Notes under the pieces: generated by a model | What the model was told of the DNA's origin: nothing | What the model saw: the letters and a program-made list of their open reading frames with translations, nothing else | Database searches by the model: none | Source of the DNA: an uncultured Coriobacteriaceae bacterium | GTDB lineage: Bacteria > Actinomycetota > Coriobacteriia > Coriobacteriales > Atopobiaceae | Direction: 5' to 3' | DNA length: 64,000 bases | NCBI GenBank assembly: GCA_900552935.1 | Contig: USBN01000001.1 | Coordinates: 1 to 64,000 of the forward strand | Shown here: positions 1-9,462 of the stretch, piece after piece | Layout: every line of letters starts with the position of its first letter | Numbering within the stretch: position 1 is the first letter of the stretch | Program-made: the position numbers and the translations under genes

Positions 1-747
1 TCTTCCAGCGCCGCCTCCGACAACGTCATCACCGTCGGCGCCTCCCCCTCGCCCCACGCAGAGATCCTCGAGGCCATCAAGCCCGAGCTTGAGGCCCAGG
101 GCTACGAGCTGAAGGTCGTCGAGTACAGCGACTATGTCCAGCCCAACGTCGCGCTCTCCGAGGGCGACCTGGACGCCAACTACTTCCAGCACCTCCCCTA
201 CCTGGAGAACTACAACACCGAGAACGGCACTGACCTCGCGAGCGCTGGCGCCATCCACTTCGAGCCGATGGGTCTCTACGCCGGCAAGAGCTCCGACATC
301 ACCAACGTGCCCGACGGCGCCAAGATCGCCGTTCCCTCCGACGCCACCAACGAGGCTCGCGCGCTGCTGCTGCTCCAGGACCAGGGCGTGATCAAGCTCA
401 CCGACGGCGTGGGCCTCGAGGCCACCGCCAACGACATCGTCGAGAACCCGCACAACGTCGAGCTCGTCGAGGTTGAGGCCGCTGCCGTTCCCCGCTCCCT
501 CCAGGACGTCGACTTCGGCGTGATCAACGGCAACTACGCGCTCTCCGCCGGCCTTGACACCTCCGCCACCCTCGCCAGCGAGGGTGCCGACTCCGAGGCC
601 GCCCAGACCTACGCCAACATCGTCGCCGTCCGCAATGGCGACGAAGACTCCGAGAAGACCCAAGCCCTCCTGAAGGCCCTCACCTCGGACACCGCCCGCA
701 AGTTCATCGAGGACACCTACAAGGGCTCCGTCATCCCGGTGTTCTAA
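1..747 (+). CDS. MetQ/NlpA-family substrate-binding lipoprotein (5' partial)
   Basis: The frame is open from the window edge to TAA at 745-747, giving 248 residues that lack the signal peptide and lipobox. The sequence reads through VITVGASPSPHAEILE near the start, then VVEYSDYVQPN, DANYFQHLPYL and EPMGLYAGK, which are typical of the NlpA/MetQ fold. Members bind D- or L-methionine (or related ligands) outside the membrane and deliver them to the MetN-MetI ABC importer. The ATPase and permease are not visible and may lie upstream. A strong hairpin follows the stop, so this is probably the last gene of its operon. Family is certain; methionine as ligand is inferred. Confidence 0.88.
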   Translation, partial: SSSAASDNVITVGASPSPHAEILEAIKPELEAQGYELKVVEYSDYVQPNVALSEGDLDANYFQHLPYLENYNTENGTDLASAGAIHFEPMGLYAGKSSDITNVPDGAKIAVPSDATNEARALLLLQDQGVIKLTDGVGLEATANDIVENPHNVELVEVEAAAVPRSLQDVDFGVINGNYALSAGLDTSATLASEGADSEAAQTYANIVAVRNGDEDSEKTQALLKALTSDTARKFIEDTYKGSVIPVF

Positions 748-774
748 GAGGCATCAGCCCCATATGATGGGACC

Positions 775-809
775 AACGCCCCCGTCTCGCGTGCAGAGAC
801 GGGGGCGTT
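775..809 (+). terminator. Rho-independent-type hairpin after metQ-like gene
   Basis: A perfect 14-bp stem (775-788 with 796-809, arm AACGCCCCCGTCTC) closes a 7-nt loop. No long T tract follows. It sits 28 nt after the stop codon and just before the helicase start. Confidence 0.8.
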
Positions 810-826
810 GCTGCATACTTGCAGCT

Positions 827-2086
<1,260 letters not shown>

Positions 2087-2122
2087 GCGACGCGGGACAC
2101 GAAACGAACGACACGCAATAGC

Positions 2123-2150
2123 AGGGCCATCGACGCAGGTCGATGGCCCT
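2123..2150. terminator. Bidirectional terminator between helicase gene and tadA
   Basis: A perfect 12-bp stem (AGGGCCATCGAC, 2123-2134, with 2139-2150) has a GCAG loop and is followed by TTCTC on the plus strand. It lies between convergent genes and can serve both. Confidence 0.85.
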
Positions 2151-2200
2151 TTCTCATACTCTTACGCCGAGGTTGTCGAACAGGCGATCCAGCCACGCGG

Positions 2201-2698
2201 TCAGGCCTCGCTTGTGGCCATCCCGCTCGCGACAGACGCCGCCTTCTTCTTGGCGCGCCTCTCTCGGAAGAACGTCCTCAACTCGTCCGCGCACTCCTGC
2301 TCAAGCACTCCGGGCCTCACCTCAAACTCGTGGTTAAGCCTCTCGTCATGGCTTACGTCGAAGAGGGTGCCAAGCGCACCGCCCTTTGGGTCCGGCGCGC
2401 CATAGACGCACTTATCGATGCGCGAGTTGACCATAAGACCTGCGCACATGATGCAGGGCTCGAGCGTCACGTAAACGGTGCAACCCGTAAGGCGCCAGCG
2501 GTCAAGCACTCGGGCAGCAGCGCACATGGCGGAGAACTCCGCGTGAGCCGAGGGGTCACGATCGGTCTCGCGACGATTATGCGCCCGCGCCACGACCTCG
2601 CCATCGCACACGACGACGGCGCCGATGGGCACCTCGCCCTCCTCGGCTGCCAAGCGCGCCTCATCAAGCGCCAGGCGCATGTAATCCTCGTCCGTCAT
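2201..2698 (-). CDS. tadA: tRNA-specific adenosine deaminase
   Basis: 165 residues. The zinc cytidine/adenosine deaminase signature is complete: HAE at 52-54 (zinc His and proton-shuttle Glu) and PCIMC at 81-85 (two zinc Cys). The enzyme converts wobble A34 to inosine in tRNA-Arg(ACG), which is essential in most bacteria. The C-terminus ends in a Lys/Arg-rich stretch (RERRAKKKAA) suited to tRNA contact. The gene appears to stand alone, convergent with the helicase gene and downstream of the lsr operon terminator. Confidence 0.93.
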   Translation of the reverse strand: MTDEDYMRLALDEARLAAEEGEVPIGAVVVCDGEVVARAHNRRETDRDPSAHAEFSAMCAAARVLDRWRLTGCTVYVTLEPCIMCAGLMVNSRIDKCVYGAPDPKGGALGTLFDVSHDERLNHEFEVRPGVLEQECADELRTFFRERRAKKKAASVASGMATSEA

Positions 2699-2760
2699 GG
2701 CGCTCCCCTCGTCCGCCTTAGCCGCCGCATGGCGGTTGTCGAACCTACAGCATACCCAAT

Positions 2761-2802
2761 GCGCCCGGATCCAGTGGAAGGGGAGGAACTGGACCCGGGC
2801 GC
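2761..2802 (-). terminator. Hairpin downstream of lsrF
   Basis: 15-nt arms at 2761-2775 and 2788-2802 pair with a single mismatch around a 12-nt loop. A second short hairpin (2808-2814 with 2830-2836, GCGACCT/AGGTCGC) lies closer to lsrF. Together they probably end the lsrACDBF transcript before tadA. Confidence 0.6.
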
Positions 2803-2890
2803 GGGAGGCGACCTTTCGCTTGAGGCTAGAGGTCGCGTATGAAAGAGCTAGCTAGCGTCACTCGCATATGCGGCGGGCGCGAAAGCCGTG

Positions 2891-3769
2891 CTACTTGGCG
2901 ATGTCCTGGAACATCTCCCAAGCCTCGACGTCGGTCATGCCCTCGTGGACGATCTTGTTGACGCACTGGGCCATCTCGATGGGGTGCGTGGACTGGAAGA
3001 TGTTACGGCCCATGTCAACGCCGTGGGCACCCTTGCGGATGACGTCGTAGGCAAGGTGCAGGGCGTCCTTCTCGGGAAGCTTCTTGCCACCGGCGACGAC
3101 GATGGGCACGGGGCAGGCAGCCACGACCTCCTCGAAGTCATCGCAGTCATAGGTCTTGACCATCTGGCAGCCCATCTCGGCGATGATGCGGGTCGCGAGC
3201 TTGAAGAAGCGCGGGGTGCGCTCCATGTCCTTGCCCACGGCGCAGACGCCGAGCGTCGGGATGCTGTAGCGGAAGCCGGCGTTGATGGTCTGGCTCAGGT
3301 TGTCGATGGAGGACAGCTGGCCGTCGCCACCGATGAAGGTCTGAACGGCCATGCAGTCGGCGTTCATACGGATGGCGTCCTCGACGTCCACAGCGATGAC
3401 CTCATGGGAGAGATCAGCCTGGAGCATGGAGGAGCCGGAGGTGGTGCGGAGGGCGATGCCCTTCGTGATCTCGGGCGGGACGCAGGAGCGAATGGCACCG
3501 CGGGTGCCCATGAAGCAGTCGACGTAGGGGGCGAGCTTCGGCAGGAGCAGGTCAAGACGCTCGAGACCGGCGGTGGCGCCCATGAAGTAGCCGTGGTCGA
3601 AGGCGAACATGACGGTGTTGCCGCTCTTGGGGTTGAAGATGTTGGAGAGATGCTTCTTCATGCCCCAGTCAAGGCTGTTGGCGCCCTTGACGTAGAAGCC
3701 CTTGTCGTTCGCAAACGGGGTGTCGACGTGGTAGTCGTGAGCGACCTTCAGTCCATCCAGATCAGCCAT
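2891..3769 (-). CDS. lsrF: LsrF, 3-hydroxy-5-phosphonooxypentane-2,4-dione thiolase (AI-2 degradation)
   Basis: 292 residues from ATG 3769, preceded by AAAGGAA; E. coli LsrF is about the same length. It is a class I aldolase-fold (DeoC/FbaB-like) protein. MFAFDHGYFMG (54-64) is the family's phosphate/substrate strand, and Lys205 in MVKTYD aligns with the Schiff-base lysine. LsrF transfers an acetyl group from phospho-AI-2 breakdown product to CoA, giving acetyl-CoA and dihydroxyacetone phosphate. It is the last gene of the minus-strand lsr operon in the same A-C-D-B-F order as enterobacteria, but no lsrG follows. A 263-bp spacer with a large hairpin separates it from lsrB. Confidence 0.9.
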   Translation of the reverse strand: MADLDGLKVAHDYHVDTPFANDKGFYVKGANSLDWGMKKHLSNIFNPKSGNTVMFAFDHGYFMGATAGLERLDLLLPKLAPYVDCFMGTRGAIRSCVPPEITKGIALRTTSGSSMLQADLSHEVIAVDVEDAIRMNADCMAVQTFIGGDGQLSSIDNLSQTINAGFRYSIPTLGVCAVGKDMERTPRFFKLATRIIAEMGCQMVKTYDCDDFEEVVAACPVPIVVAGGKKLPEKDALHLAYDVIRKGAHGVDMGRNIFQSTHPIEMAQCVNKIVHEGMTDVEAWEMFQDIAK

Positions 3770-3908
3770 AGGTGGATTCCTTTCCTCGTTCGCCTCCCAC
3801 GCCCCCGCGGGAGGTCGCCAGTATGGTAGCGATTTGACAGATGCGGCCCGCGCCAGCGAATGCGCTGCGCAAGCATGAGGCGGAGCCTCCGTGGTATCGG
3901 ACGACAAT

Positions 3909-3986
3909 GTCCCCACTCGTGTGTGCCCCGCGTGAGAGCGTGCGCGAGTCGCCAGGCGAACGACCTCACGCGGGGCAAACGGGGAC
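3909..3986 (-). other. Large intercistronic hairpin between lsrB and lsrF
   Basis: TGCCCCGCGTGAG (3924-3936) pairs perfectly with 3965-3977 (13 bp), and GTCCCC (3909-3914) with GGGGAC (3981-3986) outside it. The transcribed lsrB-lsrF spacer can therefore fold into a long stable structure, suited to partial termination or 3'-end protection of the lsrB message. Confidence 0.6.
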
Positions 3987-4032
3987 GCCGCCGAGCGGCG
4001 ACGCCCCCCCTTGCAAGGAGCGAAGCGACAGC

Positions 4033-5160
4033 TTAGAAGCTGTAGTCGTTCATGTTGTCCTTGGTGAAGACGAGGCGCTCGGGCAGGAGCACGACGCCGT
4101 TGTTCTCGTCGAGCGTCTCAGCGCCCTCGGAGATGGAGTCGTTGGCCTCGACGGTGACGTCACCGATACTCGGGATGGAGATGGTGTCGCCAACCTTGAC
4201 GGTGTTGCCAGCGGCGAGGTAGGCAGCGACGTAGCAGCCCATGGCGCCCTGGACGGCGCAGTCCCAGAGGCCCCAGTTGTAGATGGTGCCGTGCTCGCAG
4301 TAGCTCTTGATGGACTGCGGGGAAGCGAAGCCCGTGATCGTAATCTTCGTGGCGTCGTAGCCCTTGTTCTCGGCGGCCTGGAGCTGGCCGGGGAGAGCGG
4401 TGGAGTCGTTGCAGATGATCAGGTCAATGTCGGGGTAAGCGTCGAGAACGGCCTCGCCGGTCGTGATGGCGAGCTCGGCGTCCTGGTTGCTGTAGTAGTT
4501 GTCAGCGACCTTCTTCCAGTTCGGGTAATCCTTCTGGATGATGGCCTCAGCGGCAACCTGCCAGGAGTTCTGGTCGGTGACGGTGGCCTGAGAGTAGTGC
4601 CAGACGTAGGTGATCTCGTCGGCAGAGGGATCCTTGCCGCGCTCCTTGAGGCCATCGACGGACATATCGACGAGCATCTGACCGAGGATCTCAGGGGTGC
4701 CCTGGGAAACCATGAGGGTACGGTCCTCGACCTGGGCGTCGGAGTCCCAGGTGGTGACGACAATACCGGCGTCCGTGGCCTTCTTCAGGGCGTCAGACAC
4801 ACCAGCGGCGTCAACCGTGGAGATGCAGAGGGCGTCGACGCCATTGGCGACGGCCTGGTTGATGACGGCGACCTGAGCGGACGCGGAAGCGGTGGAATCG
4901 CCGATGTAGTCAACGGTGATGCCCCAGTCCTTGGCGTACTTCTGAGCGCCGTCGTTGGCGGACTCGAAGAAGGCGTTGCCGGTCACCTTCGGGATGAAGG
5001 CGACGGTCTTGCCGGTGATGTCTCCGCCCTCGGCAGCACCGCTGGCGGCAGCGGTGGTGGCGGCGGAACCAGAACCACCACAGCCGGCCAGGCCAAGGCC
5101 TGCGACGGCGGCGCCAGCACCGGCAACCTTCAGGAATCCGCGACGAGTCATGTTCTTCAT
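4033..5160 (-). CDS. lsrB: LsrB, autoinducer-2 binding lipoprotein
   Basis: 375 residues from ATG 5160, with AAGGGAGG upstream. The N-terminus combines a twin-arginine motif (TRRGFLK, 5-11) with a lipobox LAGC (24-27), so it is probably a Tat-exported lipoprotein. The periplasmic-binding fold follows and ends in NGVVLLPERLVF, very close to enterobacterial LsrB. Of the six AI-2 contacts known in Salmonella LsrB (K35, D116, D166, Q167, P220, A222), the equivalents here are K58, D139, D196, Q197 and P257, while the last position is Gln259 rather than Ala. It delivers AI-2 to LsrACD. It lies 28 nt after lsrD. Confidence 0.9.
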   Translation of the reverse strand: MKNMTRRGFLKVAGAGAAVAGLGLAGCGGSGSAATTAAASGAAEGGDITGKTVAFIPKVTGNAFFESANDGAQKYAKDWGITVDYIGDSTASASAQVAVINQAVANGVDALCISTVDAAGVSDALKKATDAGIVVTTWDSDAQVEDRTLMVSQGTPEILGQMLVDMSVDGLKERGKDPSADEITYVWHYSQATVTDQNSWQVAAEAIIQKDYPNWKKVADNYYSNQDAELAITTGEAVLDAYPDIDLIICNDSTALPGQLQAAENKGYDATKITITGFASPQSIKSYCEHGTIYNWGLWDCAVQGAMGCYVAAYLAAGNTVKVGDTISIPSIGDVTVEANDSISEGAETLDENNGVVLLPERLVFTKDNMNDYSF

Positions 5161-5188
5161 AACTAACGAACCTCCCTTATCTTGCCCA

Positions 5189-6229
5189 TTATTGGGCACT
5201 TGCCTCCGAACTACCCTTCCTTGCAAACAGCGAGCGCAGCCACGGGACGATTCCCGTGTTTGTCGCCGCAGAACGCCCAACGATGACCGCGACAAGCAGG
5301 ACACCAACCGGAATGTCGAGGTACTGGGTGCCGATCTTGAAGCAGAGCGGGAGACCGAAGCGAAGGAACGCGATGGCGAGAGATGCCAGGGCGGTTCCGA
5401 TGATCGATCCCTTGCCGCCCGTGGAGAGCGTGCCTCCGAGGACGACGGCCGTGATGATGTCCATCGTGAGATCGCCACCGAGATCGGACTTAGCGGTGCC
5501 GAGGTACGCGGTGAGAACGGTGCCGGCGATGGCAGCGGCGAGCGCGCTCAGGACATACGTGGACATTATCACCCTACGCGTATTAATGCCCGAATATTCG
5601 GCAGCCGAGGGGTTTACGCCGGTGAGTATCACCTTGCGGCCATACTTGGTCTTGTGAAGCAGGATGTAAGCGACCACGAGCATGACAACATAGATGATGA
5701 TCTGGAACGGGATCTCGCCGCCGGCCTTGTAGTTCGCGATGAATTTGAACTCGTCGGGGAAGCCTCCGATGGACTCGTACGAGGCGGTGCTGGAAAGCGT
5801 GGAGACGAGCAGGGCGAGGCCGGAGTACAGGAAGCTACCGCCCAGGGTAATGACCATCGCTTGTACGCCGCAATAGCCAATCAGGAAGCCAGAGAGCGCG
5901 CCACAGAGGCAGACGACGACGGTAGCGAGCGCAACGGCGGCCCAGATGGACAAGCCGAAGTCCTGCCAGGATACGCCGATGATGATCGACGTGAGGCCAA
6001 CGAGCGAGGCAACCTGAATGTCGATGCCGCCAGTGCACATGACGAGCGTGACAAAGAGCGACAGGATGAACACGGCAAGGTTGTCGTTGATGCTGGTGAA
6101 GAGGAGTGCCGGACGCAGGAACTTGGGGTTGGCACCGCCAAAGATGGCGAACTCCAGGACGATAAGAACCACGAGCAGGATGTTCCAGGCGGACTGGCCG
6201 CGGGTAAGCACCTTCTTGAGCTTATCCAT
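5189..6229 (-). CDS. lsrD: LsrD, AI-2 ABC importer permease
   Basis: 346 residues of the BPD_transp_2 (ribose/AI-2) permease family, with about ten hydrophobic segments and the GGxxLxGGxGS-like loop seen as VLGGTLSTGGKGS before the last helices. Its ATG shares one base with the lsrC stop (TAATG at 6231-6227), indicating translational coupling. With LsrC it forms the heterodimeric channel for AI-2. Call of D rather than C rests on gene order (A-C-D-B-F). Confidence 0.88.
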   Translation of the reverse strand: MDKLKKVLTRGQSAWNILLVVLIVLEFAIFGGANPKFLRPALLFTSINDNLAVFILSLFVTLVMCTGGIDIQVASLVGLTSIIIGVSWQDFGLSIWAAVALATVVVCLCGALSGFLIGYCGVQAMVITLGGSFLYSGLALLVSTLSSTASYESIGGFPDEFKFIANYKAGGEIPFQIIIYVVMLVVAYILLHKTKYGRKVILTGVNPSAAEYSGINTRRVIMSTYVLSALAAAIAGTVLTAYLGTAKSDLGGDLTMDIITAVVLGGTLSTGGKGSIIGTALASLAIAFLRFGLPLCFKIGTQYLDIPVGVLLVAVIVGRSAATNTGIVPWLRSLFARKGSSEASAQ

Positions 6230-7278
6230 TACTGCTCACCGCCCTTCTCGGCGTTGGCATCCGCAGCAGGGGCCTCCGCAGCGGGAGCCGAGGCGGAGAC
6301 GCGGGCAGCAAGCCTCGCGTGACGGTTGTTGACGAGCGAGCGGTGCTGGATCACGGCGTCGACGACGACGATGACGAGCAGGATGATACCGGTGATCGCG
6401 TTGTCGTAGTTGGACGAGAAACCCATGAAGACGAGCAGGTAGGAGATCGAAGCCATGATGACGGCGCCGATGGCAGAGCCGATCACGGAGCCGACGCCGC
6501 CGGCGAGCGAGATACCACCGAGGACGCAGGCCGCGATGGCCTTCATCTCATAGCCATTGCCGCTCATCGGGGTGACGAAGCCGATGCGGCTGCAGAAGAT
6601 CACGCCACCGATGGAAGCCATGACCGCGCAGATCACGTAGGCGAGCATCTTCGTCTTGAGCGTGGGCAGGCCGACGAGCGTAGCACCCTGGGCGTTGTCG
6701 CCCACGGCCACGAAGTAACGGCCCTGACGCGTACGGGTGAGGATGAGGTGGATGATGATGACGAGCGCGATGACGGCGCAGTAGTAGACCGTCAGGGGGC
6801 CAACCAGCGTAACGGACGAGAAGTCCTTGAAGGACTTGGGCAGGTTCTCAACCCAGGCACCATTCGTGTACAGGTAGATGATGCCGCGCAGGATGCCGTT
6901 GACGCCGAGGGTGAAGATCAGCGATGGCGCACCCATGATGCAGACGCCCCAACCGTTGATGAGGCCGATGACGACGCCAATGATGATGGCGACGACGATT
7001 GCGACCACGAGCGACTGCCCGTCGCGCAGGAACGTGCCGACGACGGCGGCGACGAGGCCAAGGTTCGAGCCGACGGAAACATCGATCTCACCAATGAACA
7101 GGACGAAGGCCATACCAACTGCAATAAGCGTGTAGACGACGGACGTGTTGAAGCACGCGGAGACGTTGGACGGGCTCAAGAACATCGGGTTCATGAAGCC
7201 AACGATGGCAAACAGCGCGATGAGGAAGATCAGGCTGGTGAGCTCGCGCGCCTTAAAAAGCTTCTTTACCTTCTCCAT
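6229..7278 (-). CDS. lsrC: LsrC, AI-2 ABC importer permease
   Basis: 349 residues, same permease family as LsrD. Multiple transmembrane segments are evident, with FIGEIDVSVGSNLGL in the second/third helix region and ACVLGGISLAGGVGS as the EAA-like cytoplasmic loop contacting the ATPase. The C-terminus carries an Ala/Glu-rich hydrophilic tail (PAAEAPAADANAEKG). It lies 62 nt after lsrA and overlaps lsrD by one base. Confidence 0.88.
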   Translation of the reverse strand: MEKVKKLFKARELTSLIFLIALFAIVGFMNPMFLSPSNVSACFNTSVVYTLIAVGMAFVLFIGEIDVSVGSNLGLVAAVVGTFLRDGQSLVVAIVVAIIIGVVIGLINGWGVCIMGAPSLIFTLGVNGILRGIIYLYTNGAWVENLPKSFKDFSSVTLVGPLTVYYCAVIALVIIIHLILTRTRQGRYFVAVGDNAQGATLVGLPTLKTKMLAYVICAVMASIGGVIFCSRIGFVTPMSGNGYEMKAIAACVLGGISLAGGVGSVIGSAIGAVIMASISYLLVFMGFSSNYDNAITGIILLVIVVVDAVIQHRSLVNNRHARLAARVSASAPAAEAPAADANAEKGGEQ

Positions 7279-7340
7279 CGATTACACCTCTTTCCTCTGG
7301 TCGCTATCCGAACGGGTCTCTTCGATCTGGCGGTTTAGGC

Positions 7341-8927
7341 TCATGCCGACACCGCCTCCTTGTCGCCGGAGACGCCAAAGGCGGCGGCCATGAGGTTGTC
7401 CTGCGTGATATCCGCCTTCTTGAACTCGCTGTTGATGCGGCCCTGGAACATGACCACGGCGCGGTCGGCGAGCTCGACGACCTCCTCCATGTCAGAGGAG
7501 ATGAGAAGAATCGAAACCCCGGTCTTGCGGAGCTCTTGGAGCACGGCGTAGACGTCGCCACGAGCCGCGGCGTCGATGCCGCGGGTGGGCTCGTCGAGGA
7601 TGACGAGCTTGGGCTCGGTCGCGAAGATACGGCCGATGATGATCTTCTGCTGATTGCCGCCGGAAAGGCCGCCAACCTCCTGGTCGAGGCCCGTTACCTT
7701 GGTGCGGAAGTCATTGACGTAGCCCTGGCTGATCTCGTCAGCCTTCTTGGAGTTGAGCAGGAAGCTGCCGATCTTCTTGCCGCAGAGCAGCGAGCTCGTC
7801 GTGTTCTCGGAGACATCGCGAATGCGGAAGAGGGCGTCGGCGAAGCGGTCCTCGGGCAGGTAGTTAACGCCGGCGTTGATGACGTCAGGCGTCTTCATGC
7901 CCGTGATGTCGCGACCGTCGAGGAGCACCTTGCCGCCCAGCACCTTGTCGCGGCCGAAGATGGTGGTCGCCATCTCGGTGCGGCCGGCGCCCACGACGCC
8001 AGCCATGCCCACGATCTCGCCGGGGTAGACCTTGAGGTTGACATCGGCGAAGCCATAGCCGCTGAAGTCCTTGAGCTCGAGAACGGGCCTCGCGTCGTAG
8101 TCGATAACGTCAGACGCGACAACCTTCTCCTTCTCGATGTTGCCGGCATCGGGCGGAAGCAGGCCGCGGACGAGGTCCTCGCGCGTGAATTCCTTCACGC
8201 TGCCCTGCATGGCAACGATGCCGTCGCGGAGAATGGCGACCGTCGTGGCGAGCTCGAAGACCTCGGCCAGACGGTGGGTGATGTAGACGATGCCAATGTT
8301 CTTCTTCTGCAGCTCATGCACGCAGTTGAACAGGCTCTGGACCTCGTCGAAGGTGAGTGCCGAGGTGGGCTCGTCGAGGATGAGCACCTCGGGGTCGCGC
8401 ATGAGGCCACGGAGAATCTCGACCATGCCCTGCTCCGCGATGGAGAGCGTGAGGGCCTTGCGGTCGAGGTCCATGTGCCAACCCGTGGTATCCATGACCT
8501 TCTCGAGACGCTCGGACAGCACGGAGGGCTTCTCGTTGAAGCCAATCGTGATGTTCTCGCGCACGGTCATGTTCGGGAACAGCATGGGCTCCTGCGGAAC
8601 CATATAGATGCTGTGGGCGAGAGCGGCCTTAGGGTTGGAGATGTCAACCTTGTCTCCGCCGATCTCGATCTCTCCGCTATCAGCCGAGTAGATGCCCATG
8701 ATGATCTTCATGAGCGTCGACTTACCAGCGCCGTTACCTCCGATGAGTGCGAGCACCTCGCCCGGACGGACCTCCAGGCTAATGCCCTTCAGGACCGCGT
8801 TGGTTCCGAAGGACTTATAGATGTCGTGCACTGACAGAAGCGTGTCACGGCTCTGGATGTCCTCGACAACCTCGCGGAGGGCATGCGTGGCGCCCGTCAT
8901 GGGCGTCGTCTGGGTATCGTTGGTCAT
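7341..8927 (-). CDS. lsrA: LsrA, AI-2 ABC importer ATP-binding protein
   Basis: 528 residues from ATG 8927, chosen because GGGGAGGG lies just upstream; the in-frame codon at 8966 has no ribosome site. It has two tandem nucleotide-binding domains as in sugar-type importers. The first has Walker A GGNGAGKS (63-70) and ILDEPTSAL; the second has a degenerate Walker A (GVVGAGRTEM) but an intact signature LSGGNQQK and VILDEPTRG. This asymmetry is usual in RbsA/LsrA proteins. It powers uptake of AI-2 through LsrCD. First gene of the operon, divergent from lsrR. Confidence 0.9.
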   Translation of the reverse strand: MTNDTQTTPMTGATHALREVVEDIQSRDTLLSVHDIYKSFGTNAVLKGISLEVRPGEVLALIGGNGAGKSTLMKIIMGIYSADSGEIEIGGDKVDISNPKAALAHSIYMVPQEPMLFPNMTVRENITIGFNEKPSVLSERLEKVMDTTGWHMDLDRKALTLSIAEQGMVEILRGLMRDPEVLILDEPTSALTFDEVQSLFNCVHELQKKNIGIVYITHRLAEVFELATTVAILRDGIVAMQGSVKEFTREDLVRGLLPPDAGNIEKEKVVASDVIDYDARPVLELKDFSGYGFADVNLKVYPGEIVGMAGVVGAGRTEMATTIFGRDKVLGGKVLLDGRDITGMKTPDVINAGVNYLPEDRFADALFRIRDVSENTTSSLLCGKKIGSFLLNSKKADEISQGYVNDFRTKVTGLDQEVGGLSGGNQQKIIIGRIFATEPKLVILDEPTRGIDAAARGDVYAVLQELRKTGVSILLISSDMEEVVELADRAVVMFQGRINSEFKKADITQDNLMAAAFGVSGDKEAVSA

Positions 8928-9462
8928 TCGATTCCCTCCCCTTTGGACAAATGACACAGTCAGCAACGAAATACTTCGATACGCCTAAGACGGTATCCAT
9001 TCGAGTCCGCCCGCCAAATGACGTGGAGACCGAACGGTAGAAATTGGCCAACGAACGGTAATTTGCTCACGAGGTGGACGATTGTCCAGAATTGTAAGCA
9101 ATCAAGTGTCGCCATAACAGGCTTGTGGCGACCCACCAACCAGGCCCAACATATTGCGGACAGATTTGCATTTCACGCAGCAGCTTTGTTTCACGCGGAT
9201 TACACCCCATATAAATGCGATTATTTACGCGCCAGCATCCCATTGGTGCTGTTCGCCTAGGAGTTCAGACCTCTCGCGGGAATTACCATCGCATTCGATT
9301 GACTCTCCCTTATGCGAGGGGTATAGCAAAAGCGTACTTTTGTTGGTTGCTTCAACATTTGTTCGCTTTTAAGGGCTCATTCAGAGCCCCACATGAAAGC
9401 GGCCGCGCGGCACGGGAGTGGCCATGCGGCAGAGAGGCGCGCACGAGGAGAGGGGGCGGCAC
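8928..9462. promoter_or_regulatory. lsrA-lsrR divergent regulatory region
   Basis: 535 bp without a convincing gene. It is markedly more AT-rich than its flanks and must hold both promoters. Visible elements are a pair of 9-bp direct repeats 21 bp apart (9030-9059), a short dyad GATTG...CAATC near 9079-9104, and an inverted repeat CAAAAG-CGTA-CTTTTG at 9327-9342, about 120 bp before lsrR. The last two are candidate LsrR operators by position only. Confidence 0.6.
9030..9059 (-). promoter_or_regulatory. Candidate LytTR-type binding site pair upstream of lsrA
   Basis: On the minus strand two 9-mers, ACCGTTCGT (9059-9051) and ACCGTTCGG (9038-9030), start exactly 21 bp apart. Both fit the published LytTR consensus [TA][AC][CA]GTTN[AG][TG] with a 12-bp spacer. 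They lie about 100 bp upstream of the lsrA start. No LytTR regulator gene is in the window. Confidence 0.55.
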
